A DNA stretch of 64,000 bases from Rhynchopus sp. YZ270_cl-10 (GCA_964035575.1 OZ037833.1:620001-684000); one strand, 5' to 3'. Counted from the first letter of the stretch, positions 1 to 11,680 are shown. Notes: generated by a model from the letters alone, not told the origin. Made by a program: numbers and translations.

Positions 1-961
1 GGGGAGGGGGAGGGGGAAAGAGAAGGGGGGGAGGGGGGGGTTTGTTTCCTAGAGAGGGGGTTTTTTTTGTGGAGGGGTGTGAGTATGAAGAAAAAAATGG
101 GGCCTTTTTTTATTAAAACTAATTAGAAAACACAACCTGTGTAGATATACAAATTTGTAAAAGGGGCAGAATTTTTTGTGGTTCGTCATTATCTTATTGT
201 CTTGTTTGTCAGGACGAACAGTCAAAAAAAAAGGTCCCTTTTTTGTTGTCATTAGAAAAATTTATCGTGCGATGAATTTTCGTTTGATGTTTGGCTTGAG
301 GTTTGAGGGAAGGACAGATGCACGATAACCATGTCACCCGGTTAACTTAAAAAAAACAAGATTATTTTTTGCATGATTTTACATGCAAAAATCCTATTAT
401 TTAGAATATATTACCGGGTTACAGGGTCAACGTGTGTTGTATTTAGGGTTTGGAGGGGAAGGTGAGCCAAGGGTGGCAATGAACATGCCGTATTTGGCTT
501 GGGATAAACAGCAAATAAATAAAGCTTTTTGTAAAGATAAACCACCCCTCTGCGCATTGATATACCTTAACACAAAAGGAAACGATCAATTTCATACACT
601 TTCCATTCAAAAGAAGAGAAAGCACACAAAAGGATGGAAACGAAAAAAAAAAGAAAAAAAAAGAGGAAAAAAAGACAAAGAATGGGTAGTTGAAACGTGC
701 TAAAAACGCAGCTCGGTTGTGCTCATACCAAGGGTGGGGTGGGAGGTAAAGGGATGGCAAAGTCTAACAGAACCCACGGTCTAAACACGTTTCGGATTGA
801 GATTTGAGTATGGAAAGCAAAATATGTCGGTTTTTTTGCTTTTTTTTGAATGAAATTTGTCGAAAAAAATATTGTGGTGAATAGCTGGCTCTTGTGTTGC
901 CACACAACTCTCCATTTGCCACCTTTTAAATATTTTTTTTTTTTTGAAAAACTTGACTGTT

Positions 962-1100
962 CCTTTTTTAGGAAATTTTTAGGCAGAGCATGCACGGTCC
1001 TGGAGGCTTCAAGAAAATGGAGTCTGCGGGGCTAAAGAGGAAGTTGCCTTTCCTAAACGTACACACAACTGGAAAAAAAGGGGAAGGTGTCGTCACTGCG
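962..1100 (+). repeat. Family-J repeat, copy 1
   Basis: Core reads GAGCATGCACGGTCCTGGAG, then CTTCAAGAAAATGGAGTC, then AGGAAGTTGCCTTTCCTAAA and CGTACACACAACTGG. Three copies in the window share this core over about 110 bp. GCACG near the start can pair with CGTGC near the end in copy 2. Confidence 0.65.
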
Positions 1101-1398
1101 ATTGACCTTCAAGTAACTCGAGCCAATGCTGTCTGGGTAAAAAAAAAGGGGTGGGAGGCTGAGCCAAATAACGTTCTGATGACAAATCAATTTCCCATTT
1201 CTTTGGAACATTTTTTTTCTAATAAACAAAGGGTCGCGCTTGAGATTGAAATTAGGTGAAGTGTTATTTTTTTTCCTCTCTCCCTCACCCTCTTTCGTGC
1301 GCAACTTATTGTTCACAGAATCGATCCACAAAATTGGTACTGCCGATTTAAAGAAACAAGAAAAAGAAAAGAGAACCAACGGGTCTGCTGGGGGGAAA

Positions 1399-1440
1399 GT
1401 GAATTTGATAGTGCAAAACGCCTCTGGGACGCAGGGCACA
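1399..1440 (+). repeat. Family-D hairpin cassette
   Basis: The consensus is GAAGTTGATAGTGCAAACGC, CTCTGGGACGCAGGCACTGA; AGTGC pairs with GCACT and the inner GC with GC. Copies lie between A-runs, all on the plus strand. Confidence 0.68.
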
Positions 1441-1834
1441 AAAAAGAAAAAAACAGAAAAATAGAGTATGTGCTGCTTCTCATGTACATACAAAAGGGGG
1501 GTTTGAACAAATGGTATTGTCAGGTGTGCCTCTTCGTGCACAACACATCTTTTTAAAAGTACAACCCATATTATTCCATTTGAGATCGGGGTGGGGCGGG
1601 AAAACTTCCCGGGGGCGGTAAAGGGTGGGGGGGTATTACAGTGAACACTTTTACTATTTTACAAATGAGAGTTGGGGGGGAAAATAATAGCCCTGTTTGT
1701 CCCCCTCCCCTGCCTTCCGTTCAGCTTTCACGTCCACAGGGTTGTGTAACTGTTTCGTGGAAACAAAAGTAGCAGGAAGGGAGGAGGGGGTGACGGGCGA
1801 AGGCTATATTTTTCTTCTTCCTTTTTTTTTCTCT

Positions 1835-1886
1835 CAAAAACTTGTTTTGTATTAGTACAAACACCCCAAAGGATGAGCTCTAGCAG
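1835..1886 (+). repeat. Family-A cassette, strongly diverged
   Basis: CAAAAACTTGTTTTGTATTAG then CCAAAGGATGAGCTCTA keeps the layout only. Confidence 0.35.
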
Positions 1887-2285
1887 TTTCGAAAGAGCTT
1901 TTTCCTCCCACTGTAACCTGCGATGTAGCACCACGCTGGATGATAGGGTCACATGATCAGTTCATCATGATGGGTTGCATGATGACGGGGGTGTCGTTAC
2001 TATGATTGAGATTTTGTATTTGCTTATCTATTAGAGCCAGTGTAGCTGCCACGCAAGCAGTCTTGCACACTGTCCACGTTTCGCTCCCACGTAAAAGGCT
2101 TTTTCTTTTTCTTTTTTTTGCTGAGTCAAGAAACGCACAATTATCCACAGTAGACATCGTTGCAACGTTGTATTTGACAATATTGTTTGCAAAAAAAAGG
2201 TTAAGAAAAATGTTTTAAAACTACAATATAGAGCTTGTCCAACACTGTCTCCTCTTTTATCTTGGTTTCTTTTGTGGGGGAAATA

Positions 2286-2391
2286 CAGTAAGACGACAAA
2301 CATTGGAGGAGTAAAAACTCCTCCTTCTTAGAGTGTTGAAATTCCAAAATCCACCTTAGGTTTTACCCCTCCGGTGTTTGTTGTCTTACTG
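2286..2391. mobile_element. Tc1/mariner-like MITE, copy 1
   Basis: A 106-bp element with ends CAGTAAGACGACAAACA and its complement TGTTTGTTGTCTTACTG, flanked by TA at 2,284-2,285 and 2,392-2,393. Inside is a second hairpin (GGAGGAGTAAAAACTCCTCC). The end sequence and TA duplication match the Tc1/mariner pattern. Confidence 0.8.
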
Positions 2392-2403
2392 TATTCTTCT
2401 TTT

Positions 2404-2449
2404 GGTAAATTGTTGTAGTGTAGTTGCCTCGGTTGTGCAAATCTCCACT
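2404..2449 (+). repeat. Family-B hairpin cassette (short form)
   Basis: AAATTGTTGTAGTGTAGTTG then CCTCGGTTGTGCAAATCTCC; it lacks the GTTGCCACAG middle of the full form. Confidence 0.6.
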
Positions 2450-2775
2450 TTTCAACATTTTTTTTTCATTCCGCACTGCATCCCTCGTCATCAGACTAGG
2501 CAGTAGTGCAGATCGCATTTTTATTTTATTTTTTCGTTTGTGTGAATCAGAGATTTCCGCTTATCTTCATTCAACTTTCCAAAAACTGTGAAGATATGAA
2601 GATATGTCCAAAAAAGGGGTTCATTTCACGTCAATACGTCATGACCCAAAGATTTTTTTTTTAGACCCTATCTTCACAGCGGAAACACTGTGTGAAGATA
2701 AACAAAATCAGAGGTTGAAATGTGCAATCACCTCACCGTACATCGGGCGTACTGTAACAAACAAAAGAACGCGTA

Positions 2776-2806
2776 AGATGAGTGCCTCTCGTGCACACAT
2801 CTCGCA
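2776..2806 (+). repeat. Family-E hairpin cassette
   Basis: AAGATGAGTGCCTCTCGTGC then ACACATCTCG. The family consensus GATGAATGTGCCTCTCGTGC, ACACATCT pairs GATG..TGTGC with GCACACATC. Other recognisable copies: 3,027-3,054, 11,073-11,119 (loop expanded to an AC repeat), 24,114-24,148, 29,423-29,453, 55,102-55,140 and 59,771-59,810, all plus strand. Confidence 0.65.
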
Positions 2807-2870
2807 AAACGGGATTTTAAAAGGAGTCGTGAAGAACACATGGCTCACGAAAGGGTGTTCTGTTTTCTTA

Positions 2871-2901
<31 letters not shown>

Positions 2902-3549
2902 GAAAAATTGAAAAATTAATGTGTAGACACCTCGCTTTTTTCTCGTGTGAACTCCACGCCATTTTTTTCTTCCCTTCTTCGTATCATCAAATCATAGTTC
3001 TGTCGACGACAACGAAAAAAATCTGATGAAATGTGCACTCTCTGCACACATCTTCACTATCGTTATCGCGTTGAACCACGCTGGATTGACAAAAAAGGAT
3101 TGCATGAACACTTTCCCTCCGAAGTGATTCCTTCGTTTTGTTTTTTTGTTTTTGTTTGCTTTTTTGGTCGTCCAAATAGTGAAGGTGAGAGTGGGTTAAG
3201 AGAAAAAGGGTGAGAGTGGGAAACAAAGGGTATTTGATTGTGCAAAGAAAAAAAAAGGGAATTTGACAAGAAGTTGAAAAAGAAAGAAGAAAAGAAAAAA
3301 AGAAAAAAAAAGGGAGTGTACAAAAAGATAAAAGATTTAAAGAAAACTTGAAGGGCGAAATGTGTGCTTCATTGTGCCCATATATCAAGGGGGGTGGGGT
3401 TAATATTTTCTTTTTAGAAAAAACAATGGTTTTGACATCTGAAAAAGTGATGGCGTAAGAGGTATGGGAACGGGCAGGAAAAAGAAGAAAAAAGAACGAA
3501 AGAAAGAAAAGGCTATCAGATGACATCAAAACCTCCCTCGTGCTTAGTC

Positions 3550-5463
3550 TGATTAGATTACTTAATGTTTTGAACATTGGTTATTCATCAATCTTTTTTG
3601 TTGTATTTTTGGATCCTTTTTGTTTTGTTTTTGTTTTTTTGTAAATATGCATATTCAAAAGTTTTTGTAGGGTGGTACATCTGTACCACAAGTCCATGTT
3701 TCAGTCCTAAACGCATACATTAGTTGTAAACAGAGGTGGACTTCATCAGTGCATGACCCTCTGTGGACTTGTAGTTAGTGTTCCGCTGTCGCTCAAGGCC
3801 CAGACAGTTTTCGAAACCTACATTGTAAAAGAATGAAAAAATCAAAATTGCAAAAATAAAAGTGGATCATGTTCAAAAAAAACTTGTTTTATATTTTCGG
3901 ATGATCGTAGCTCACCTCATCCAAGGCAGTTACTCTGCATATAGCAGGGTACTTTGTTAAAAAAAGGTCAAATATAACGCCACTACTGACTCGCCACGTG
4001 GGTCGATAGTCAGCATAATAGTGACACAGGTGGTTTGCAGGTTGTTAGTAGATTTTAATCTTCAACCATTTTTTTAGCTTTTTTTATGAAGAAACTTTGT
4101 AACTCTGGTCGATCAAGTCTTTTCTGCTCGGCTCGGCTCGGCACACTCGCTCGGCTCGGCTCGGCTCGGCAGGGGGTTGGGGGTTGGGGGCAGGGTCGGC
4201 TCGGGTATATATCCCGGCTCGCCCTGTGGGTCTTAATGGGTTCATCGCCCAAGCTTGCCCTTGGTCGGAATGGGTTGGCTGCCCATACTCGCCATTGCTT
4301 GTCTATCAGGCACGAAGTAAAATATAAAAGTTAGCTATCGACATCGAATCTATCATTTGTTATGCAGAAGCGCTGTCTTGATTGCTTACATCTGTTTGTT
4401 TCTTTTGTTTTTTTTATCTTGGATGAACAAAGGTGCATGTTGGTGATATTTAATAGTCGCCAACTTGTTGCAATGTTTTCTTGTTTGCCACATGTCAGGC
4501 TAAGCTTAGAAAAATGAGTGTATCTTATTTTTGCGCTTTTTGTGTTGCTGAAGGTACACAAAAGTTATTCGGGGTACAGCCTGTACATCTTTCCCCAAGT
4601 ATGTAGCGGTATTATCCGGGCTGACCGTAAAAAAAGGTAAAAAAAGGGAAAAAAAGGTGAAAATGGATATTTGGTGTACGGGTATATCCTCTTCGCAAAA
4701 AATGTTGCAGCACACTTTGTTCGTGGTTATTCTCAACGTAATTAGTACGCGAGACAAAAATCCCCGCGTTCACTGAAGCGAGACATGAATACTTTTTGTT
4801 TCGTGGAACCCGTTCACTGGATAACAGCAGGTTCGTCTTCATCGGTGTTTTGTTTCAAAAAATAAAAAAAGGAAAAAGTCTTTTGAATGAAAAGTTTGAT
4901 TGATGTTCTGGCATTCATGGACTGGCGTATCTGTTTCTAAGCCGCTCGTCCGCCAGGTTGAACACATATTTTTTATATTTTTATTCAACTATATAAAACG
5001 TCCATGGTCTTATTACTACTGGAAGCAGAAAAAAGCCACTTCCTACGTTTTATGTGGCTGCCTGCTTGTTGCAAACAAAATGCTGCGACCAACAGACCGT
5101 CTAGGACGCGGTATCACAGGGGTTAGTCTGATTAGATTACTTAATGTTTTGAACATTGGTTATTCATCAATCTTTTTTGTTGTATTTTTGGATCCTTTTT
5201 GTTTTGTTTTTGTTTTTTTGTAAATATGCATATTCAAAAGTTTTTGTAGGGTGGTACATCTGTACCACAAGTCCATGTTTCAGTCCTAAACGCATACATT
5301 AGTTGTAAACAGAGGTGGACTTCATCAGTGCATGACCCTCTGTGGACTTTGTAGTTAGTGTTCCGCTGTCGCTCAAGGCCCAGACAGTTTTCGAAACCTA
5401 CATTGTAAAAGAATGAAAAAATCAAAATTGCAAAAATAAAAGTGGATCATGTTCAAAAAAAAA
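3550..5463. mobile_element. LTR-like element: pair of long direct repeats with a 1.2-kb interior (fossil)
   Basis: Two nearly identical direct repeats of about 340 bp (3,544-3,883 and 5,123-5,463; they begin TTAGTCTGATTAGATTAC and end in CATGTTCA plus an A-run) enclose an interior of about 1.24 kb. The whole is flanked by CTCGTGCTTAGTC (3,537-3,549 and 5,464-5,476), up to 13 bp; part of that match belongs to the repeat itself. The target was a family-C hairpin cassette. The interior has no recognisable gag or pol, so this resembles a terminal-repeat element without coding capacity (TRIM-like), not a complete retrotransposon. The close match of the repeats suggests a fairly recent origin. A poly-A-tailed retroposon with an internal duplication is the alternative. 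Confidence 0.55.
4118..4210 (+). repeat. GC-rich CTCGG pentanucleotide array
   Basis: Tandem GCTCGGCTCGG units, then GGGTTGGGG repeats and GTCGGCTCGG, inside the interior of the LTR-like element. The GGGTTGGGGG stretch could form a G-quadruplex. It stands out against the AT-rich surroundings. Confidence 0.8.
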
Positions 5464-5522
5464 CTCGTGCTTAGTCACCTTGATCACGTGTCTGGAATTG
5501 CACAAAAAACGTTGCATGAAAA

Positions 5523-6275
5523 CAGTGTTTCCCACGGTGAGATTTTGGGGTGAGAAATCTCACAAAAAAAAAAAAAAAAAAAAAAAAAAGTGAGGTGAGA
5601 AATCTCACCTGCAGGGAAAAAAAAAAAAAAAAATACAACAAAAAAATCATGGTTGAACCACGGGAGTACCATGGGGAACTGGGTTGCTGACCGCACCATC
5701 CAGGCTGTAACTCAATTTTTTTTTGCCTGCGGCGCCATTTTCCCTTTTTTGCTCCGCAAAAAAGGGTTCGGTGTGTGACTATGTGCTGTAAAAAAGATAG
5801 ATTTTTACACTGTACCCTAATTTTTTTTCGCCTGCGGCGCCATTTGTTTGATTTTTTTTTGCTCCGCAAAAATCCCTATGTTCCCAATGTCCCTGGTCAG
5901 CAGTGCTGAGAAATTTTGGGCACAAAAACAAGCTGACCCCCCAATCTTCCAACGACAGTGACATTTATGTCAACAATTTTTAGAAATGTTGCGTACCGTG
6001 GCTTCGCTTGGGTGTCATGCCTGCCATGACTGCCGTTTATTTTGTAAATGTACTGAGGTTACTGATAATTCGTGTACCACGTGTGCCTGGTGCAAATATC
6101 AATGAAGTGCCGAACTCCGAGAAATTCTCACATTCCGCCGGAGGCCCCCAACTTGAGCTAAGGTGGGGACCCGGGCGCGCGAAGCGCGCCCGGGCTCGCC
6201 ACACCTATACAAAAACCCGCAAAACCGCAAAATCTCACCTATTTTCAGAGTTAGGTGAGATGCTGGGAAACACTG
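5523..6275. mobile_element. Non-autonomous hAT element, 753 bp
   Basis: Terminal repeats start CAGTGTTTCCCA and end TGGGAAACACTG, the classic hAT form. The flanking 8-bp duplication is CATGAAAA (5,515-5,522 and 6,276-6,283). Subterminal GGTGAGA/TCTCACC motifs repeat at both ends. Near 5,985-6,107 a short plus-strand frame encodes a Cys/His-rich peptide (MLRTVASLGCHACHDCRLFC then KCTEVTDNSCTTCAWC), a relative of scraps in other elements. A strong GC palindrome lies at about 6,168-6,202. No transposase catalytic domain remains. It inserted 40 bp beyond the LTR-like element. Confidence 0.88.
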
Positions 6276-6341
6276 CATGAAAAAAAAAAAAAAATGAAAA
6301 ATGAATGTGCCTCACAAAACGCATATTACAGTTTTCCTTTC

Positions 6342-6405
6342 GATAAATTGTTGGAGTAGTGTAGTTGCCTCGGTTGTGTTGCCATAGTTTGTGCAAATCT
6401 CCACT
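6342..6405 (+). repeat. Family-B hairpin cassette (full form)
   Basis: The consensus is GATAAATTGTTGGAGTAGTG, TAGTTGCCTCGGTTGTG, TTGCCACAGTTTGTGCAA, TCTCCACT. GGAG pairs with CTCC, GTTGC with GCAA, and TTGTG with CACAG. Copies begin after a T-run and end in one. All 14 copies recognised lie on the plus strand. Confidence 0.75.
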
Positions 6406-6602
6406 TTTCTCCGCATTCTTTTTTTGAAAAAATAGGCAAAAATGCGATATTGGAGCACAAAAGTTCGTACCACCAAAACAGAAGTAACAGTAATAAGATG
6501 GAGCTTAAGCTTCGTGTGTGCCTATAGCCACCTTATAAGAGAAAGAAATGAAGGAATGAACTGTAAAAATGAAAGGTTCAATTCGAGCAGAAAATGCTAT
6601 TT

Positions 6603-6653
6603 TGAAAAACTTGGTTTGTATTAGTGCAGCCACCCTTAGAGTGTACTCCACTG
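6603..6653 (+). repeat. Family-A hairpin cassette
   Basis: The consensus is GAAAACTTGGTTGTATTAGT, GTAGCCACCCTAGAGTGT, GCTCCACTATA. TAGTG pairs with CACTA. Copies follow T-runs. Seven copies are on the plus strand and one on the minus. Confidence 0.7.
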
Positions 6654-8303
6654 TACTTCACTAAACACTACTTCTTTTTGCTTTTTTCCCATCATTTTTT
6701 CTTCTAGTTGTGTACTTTGAAAAAATGTTGGAAGTGTAGTTGCCTGGAAAATAAGCTTCACTTTTGCGGTTTCCTAGGACTACGATGGGGCTTCTTCAGT
6801 ACATTAGTGATGTATTTCCAGGCAAAAAAACACCACAATTTCATCCGAAGTTGGGTTTTCAGACCTGAAAAATAACCTTTGTTTACGAGTATGGGTTCAT
6901 ACTTTGTAAAAAAAATTAAGTCACTAAAAAAGTTGCCATTTTTTTTTTTTTCATTTTTGACTCCACCACAAGCTGGGAGTGGCCTGGAAATGACACAAAA
7001 ACGGGGTTTTCGGGACCTCCCTATTTTTTGTGGGTTTTGTGAAGGGGATTTGAGAATAACGTTTTCAGATTTTTTTTTTTTTTTTTTGGTTCTTTCTTTC
7101 TTTCTTTCTTTCTTTCGTGTTGGTTGTTTGTGAAAATACTTGTGGAGGAGAGAGGGAGGGAGGATTTGTGATCGTTTTTTTTTCTTTTTCTTTTTCAAAG
7201 GTACATGTAGACGCCATTTAGACAGGTCTTCACAATATAAATTTTCAGTGAGGGGGGGTTTCAATGGGGTTTTTTGAAGGGAGGAAAGAGGGGGAAGAGG
7301 AAGGTACAGATGAAGTGCGATACCATAAACAAATGAACGAAAACCGCAAATCTATCTGTACTCTCGCACGGAAGCGCAACGAAAAGAAACAAAAAGAACA
7401 AAAAAAACAACAAAGCGAATGAATGCAAAAAGAACCGCTTGTCAATGATTAAAAGGTCGGTCCCCCCTCGTCACTTCATGTACACAACCTCTCGAAAATA
7501 ATGCAAAACGCTGAATATCACTGACAACGGGGAGGGGAAAGGATTTTTTTTTTTTTGCAAGATGAACCAAAAGCCTGTATGTACTTAGTCACCTTGCACA
7601 CAAGACGAAAAAAAAAAATGTTTCTGAATAACCGAATCACATCATCGCTCAGAAATTATTGAGGGATGCGAAGAGGTGTAAATGGGTGGGAAGCATAGGT
7701 CACTGGGGGAACGATGTAACGGATGGGGGGGGTGAGAATCTTTGAGAAAAGATGTGGAAGATTTCATGCAGAGAAAAATAAATGAAGAGAAAAAAGAAAG
7801 AAAAAATGCGTGAGTTGAGTGTACCTTATGCACACACATATCCTCACCGTGAAAGGGTCTTGCCTTGAAATACAACAATAGGCTTGAAAGTTTGTTTTGT
7901 TTTTTGTCAACTTACCTTCCTTCACCCCCCCTGTAAGGGCAACCGTAGGTGAAGTAAGGTATAGTATTGAAATCGATGTGGGGGGGGGAGTAAAGGGTCA
8001 ATTTTACAAAACCAGATTTTGAGGAAAATTTTAGCCGAAAATGGGCCCCACGTATAAGGAACCGGGCTCATATTTCTCAAAATTTAAGTGCTCAAAAAAT
8101 TGTCCAATTTTCGAGATTGACCCCACCACTGCACGGGCGGATCCCAAAAATGCAAATAAGGACCCTTTTTAATTTGTTCTCTTGAAATGTGTAATTTCAT
8201 GTTTTCGCGAAAAAAATAACAACTGATCCTACAAGGGTTGAAGGAAGGTGGTTGAAAACAACAATAACAACAAGGACAAGTAATTGCTAAGAAAAAAGCG
8301 GGT

Positions 8304-8543
8304 GTGCTGTGGAAAACTCCGCGCGATTTTCGAAACCACCGTAGCATCCTGGCGATTTGCTGGTGTGATCGATGTGTTGTAGTCTGTGCATTCTGTGTTC
8401 CTTCCGCACTGCTCCAACGACGACGACAATGTGGGGAGCCTGTGGACAAAAACGAGCTGGACCACGCCGAGCCTGCCGAGCGGGCGTCCAACAACGCTAT
8501 CGAGCAGATGGTGCTGGACGAAGAGGACAGCCCCCCTTCTTGA
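8304..8543 (+). other. GC-rich ORF of doubtful coding status
   Basis: A 79-codon frame in an isolated GC-rich island (about 8,330-8,620). It contains a Cys cluster (ICWCDRCVVVCAFC) and an acidic end (EQMVLDEEDSPPS). The Cys cluster recalls the Cys/His-rich scraps inside transposons elsewhere in the window. All three plus-strand frames and one minus frame are open here, so coding is not established. Confidence 0.2.
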
Positions 8544-8754
8544 ACGTTTCAGATGCTGGAGTCCCAGTGGGTCTGGCAGTGTACGAAGAGCGTTAGCATA
8601 CCTGCAGAAGAGCAGAATGCTGGGCTTATTGTAGATTATTTCTACAGGATGGAGTTCCACATCACACCCCGTTTTTTTTCCGATAGCAATTACTTGTTTT
8701 TTTTTTTAATTTTTGCTACTCTGTTTATTTTGTGTTGTATTTCACTGTAGTAAC

Positions 8755-9849
8755 CATGCAATGCAACGAGGCCGGGTACGCCTGAAAATACTCGTATCTG
8801 GAAAATATATCTGAGGCGTGCCTGAGGCGTCACTGAGGCGTGCCTGAGGCGTACTCGGGATTAGTTACGTTTAAGTACGCCTCAGGCACGCCTGAGTATA
8901 TATCAACGCATACTTGCGTTTCAGGCGCCTGGTGTGGATTTTTTCCCCGCAAAATGGGCCTCTGATGAATTTCGGAGCGATCTGAAAAAATTCCGGGGTC
9001 GGACAATTTTTTTAGCAAAAAATGCGTGACTTTAAGTTTGTACCAAAATCAGGGGAAAGTATACCCGGTTTCATATTTCTGCCGATATATAAAATTATTA
9101 CGCACAGGTCATCACGTTTCTAAGGCATGCCATGTATTTTCCCCACCCCCTGAAATGTGCTGAAATCAACTTTCGGTGTCCTGCTGAGAAAATTGCGGGG
9201 TCGCAAGATATTTTTAGCGGAAAAATATCATGGTCACTGCCTACAGTAAACTGTCTACTAAAAAGAGGCTTCGCAGAAGATGCGTCATACCTCGGTTATG
9301 TATGAAAAAGTCTTTTGGTCACCCCATAGTTGTATTTTAATTAGAGCTGTGGTCTGTGGATGAAGGAGACCTGTGTATGATTTTAGGATCTCGATGGGAG
9401 CTTTCTAGTGTTGGAGGATCCAGCCTTGTATGAGCCTCTTCCGTCTTGCATCAAGTTGGGCCGCGAAGGGCCCAGTCGAAAATCACCCCCGAGATTTGTT
9501 TCCAATGATTTTTGAACCAATGAAATACCCGAATGTACCACCAAAATATATATCATCAGCACCAAAGCTTAGCGAACCCTTTTCATTTTTTCGACTCGCT
9601 CGGCCCAGAGGCACATTTTTCATCGTGCGACCCCGCATTTAAAAGATTTTGCTACCTCTGAATCGAAAGCCACAAAATTTGGGGCGAAATACTTTTTTGT
9701 TCATGACCAAAATGCTGGTAAGAATATAAATATACTCAGGCGTGCCTGAGGCGTACTTAAACGTAACTAATCCCGAGTACGCCTCAGGCACGCCTGAGTA
9801 TTTATTTTCAGGCCTTGGCGAGGCCGACTCGGCCTCGTTGCATTGTATG
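8755..9849. mobile_element. 1.1-kb inverted-repeat element with 6-bp target duplication
   Basis: Ends read CATGCAATGCAACGAGGCCG on the left and the complement CGGCCTCGTTGCATTGTATG on the right (one mismatch). Flanks are AGTAAC at 8,749-8,754 and 9,850-9,855. Subterminal blocks of TGAGGCGTGCC and GCCTCAGGCACGCC repeats form further palindromes at both ends (about 8,810-8,900 and 9,730-9,800). The interior has no recognised gene. Confidence 0.85.
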
Positions 9850-10325
9850 AGTAACTTTGTTTTTTCGTGCGCTTTGCTGAGATTAATGGGCTGTTGTCTA
9901 AAATTAGATTCATATACTTTCAGTTCACAGAATTGAAGTATTTGAGGGTCAACACATGCACCCTTTCTTTTGTCTAAAAAAAAATGTTGAAAGATATGCC
10001 CACGTGAATCGCATATAAAATGTTTTCAACGCAACATTTCAAGGGAAAAAAAAAACTATGTACGAACCAATGCAAAAAAAAATAATATAACTTAAAGATC
10101 CCCTCCCCTGAACTGCTGATTTGCCATGCATGGTTTGTATCGGACCGGAAGCTACGCTCCTTGGTCTGTTTGTGGTCAATGTGGGTTTGCAGTTGTGGTC
10201 GGGTTTTTGCGTTGTGGAGCAAAAGTAGAGTGCTATTTTCTTCTTCTTTTTTTTTTGAAATGTGTCCAGTGCAAACGACACAGACTGTGGGTTTTATGAA
10301 GTATTTTTTAAAAAAAATTACCATT

Positions 10326-10494
10326 CCTTTTTTAGGGAACTGAGCATGCACGGTCCTGGAAGCTCCAAGAAAATGGAGTCAGCGGGGCTTAATAGGAAGT
10401 TGCCTTTCCTAAACGTGCACACATAAGGGGGGAGGTGTCGTCAGTCACCTATATCATATTGAAATACCATTCTATACCAATGGTATTTCAATAG
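10326..10494 (+). repeat. Family-J repeat, copy 2, with 3' hairpin
   Basis: Same core as the copy at 962, followed by GGGGGGAGGTGTCGTC and then a perfect 13-bp hairpin TTGAAATACCATT / AATGGTATTTCAA at 10,462-10,494. Confidence 0.7.
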
Positions 10495-11086
10495 TGTTAC
10501 CCCCCCTTTTTTGTTGTTTTTGTGGTGCGCTTGTTTTGTTGTGTTTTTGGAAAGGAAAGGGAAGGGAGCATTTTTAGTGTAGCCTTTTTGAAAAAAAAAT
10601 TCTGTTTCTTTTGAAAATAGAGAAAAAAAAAAAAGAGTTGAAAGTGCTATAACACCGCCTGGAGTGGGCTAGTGATACATAGAGATAAATACAAAAATAG
10701 TAACACTGTACATGATGCGACCGTATAAATATTCAGTTCCGCTGCACAGCTGAAGGGGTTGGGGTTTTGCTGGGTTGGAGGGAGAACATGACTTGAATTA
10801 AAACACAGAAAAAAAAAAACATCCGATTTTTTTCTTTTCTTTTTTGAATTTCCTTTGCGTCATTCACAAAACGCGGGGGAAAAAAGTACAGACGAACTTG
10901 AAAATGTAAATTTAAGAAAGCTTTCCAAGATGAACACGAAGCTATCTTGCTTGGTCAACAAAAAAAAAATCCCAAATTTTAGTGCTTTGGACCATCCGGA
11001 GCCTTCTGTAAGGGCGCCCAGATGGTTTCCAGACCAAAATAAGGAGGAAAAAAAAATTAAAGAAAGCTTGTAAGATGATGAATGTG

Positions 11087-11117
<31 letters not shown>

Positions 11118-11680
11118 TCTTTAAAAGCAACTGATTGAAACGCACCGCTCCTGCTCATGAATGCAGTGCAAAAATAATATCTTTCAGAAAGATAAGGCTA
11201 AATACCACCAAATTTCAGGCAAAATCAGGTGGGATGGAAAAGGAAAGGAAAAGAAAGGGTTTGGGGTGGGGGGAAAAGGTTCACCTTTTGTGTAATTTGT
11301 GTATTGTTCACAGTTGTTCAACGATTCATTTTGTAAATGGCGGGGCGATACAATAAAAAAAAAACAGATAGTATAGGATTTGGGTTGGGGAAAGTGATGA
11401 TATTCGGTATTGTGATCTTTTCCTTCTGAAATGAGTTTTTTGATTGGGAAAATACATTCAGAGAAACACAATGCAATCAAAAATAGGATTTTTGGGTTTT
11501 TGGGTTTGGGCTCCTCATGTTATAGGCTAAACTTGTGAAAATTTGTGAAAACGAATAACTTTTAAATAAAGGGGACAAATGTGAAGTTGGGGTGAGGTAT
11601 ACTAAAATGCATCATAGCATCACGAAGATGAAGATAATTTCAAAAAAAAAAAAAAAAATGTAGCTAAAAAATAAAAGAGT

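Larger units (their letters stand above)
1..2283. other. Gene-free AT-rich stretch
   Basis: G-rich and T-rich tracts, the family-J repeat, one family-D cassette and a diverged family-A cassette. The open frames are short and low-complexity. I see no gene. Confidence 0.6.
6406..8748. other. Gene-free stretch with homopolymer tracts
   Basis: Holds a family-A cassette, TTTC tandems near 7,090-7,115, and a complement copy of the GTGGTGGGGTCAA motif at about 8,113-8,133 that also occurs inside transposons, so a decayed element may span about 7,920-8,230. The GC-rich island at 8,330-8,620 is listed separately. Confidence 0.5.

Noticed and set aside
383-703. A 106-codon plus-strand frame near the left edge
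   Set aside because: AT-rich with a Lys-rich end from A-runs; no similarity to coding composition of the real genes.
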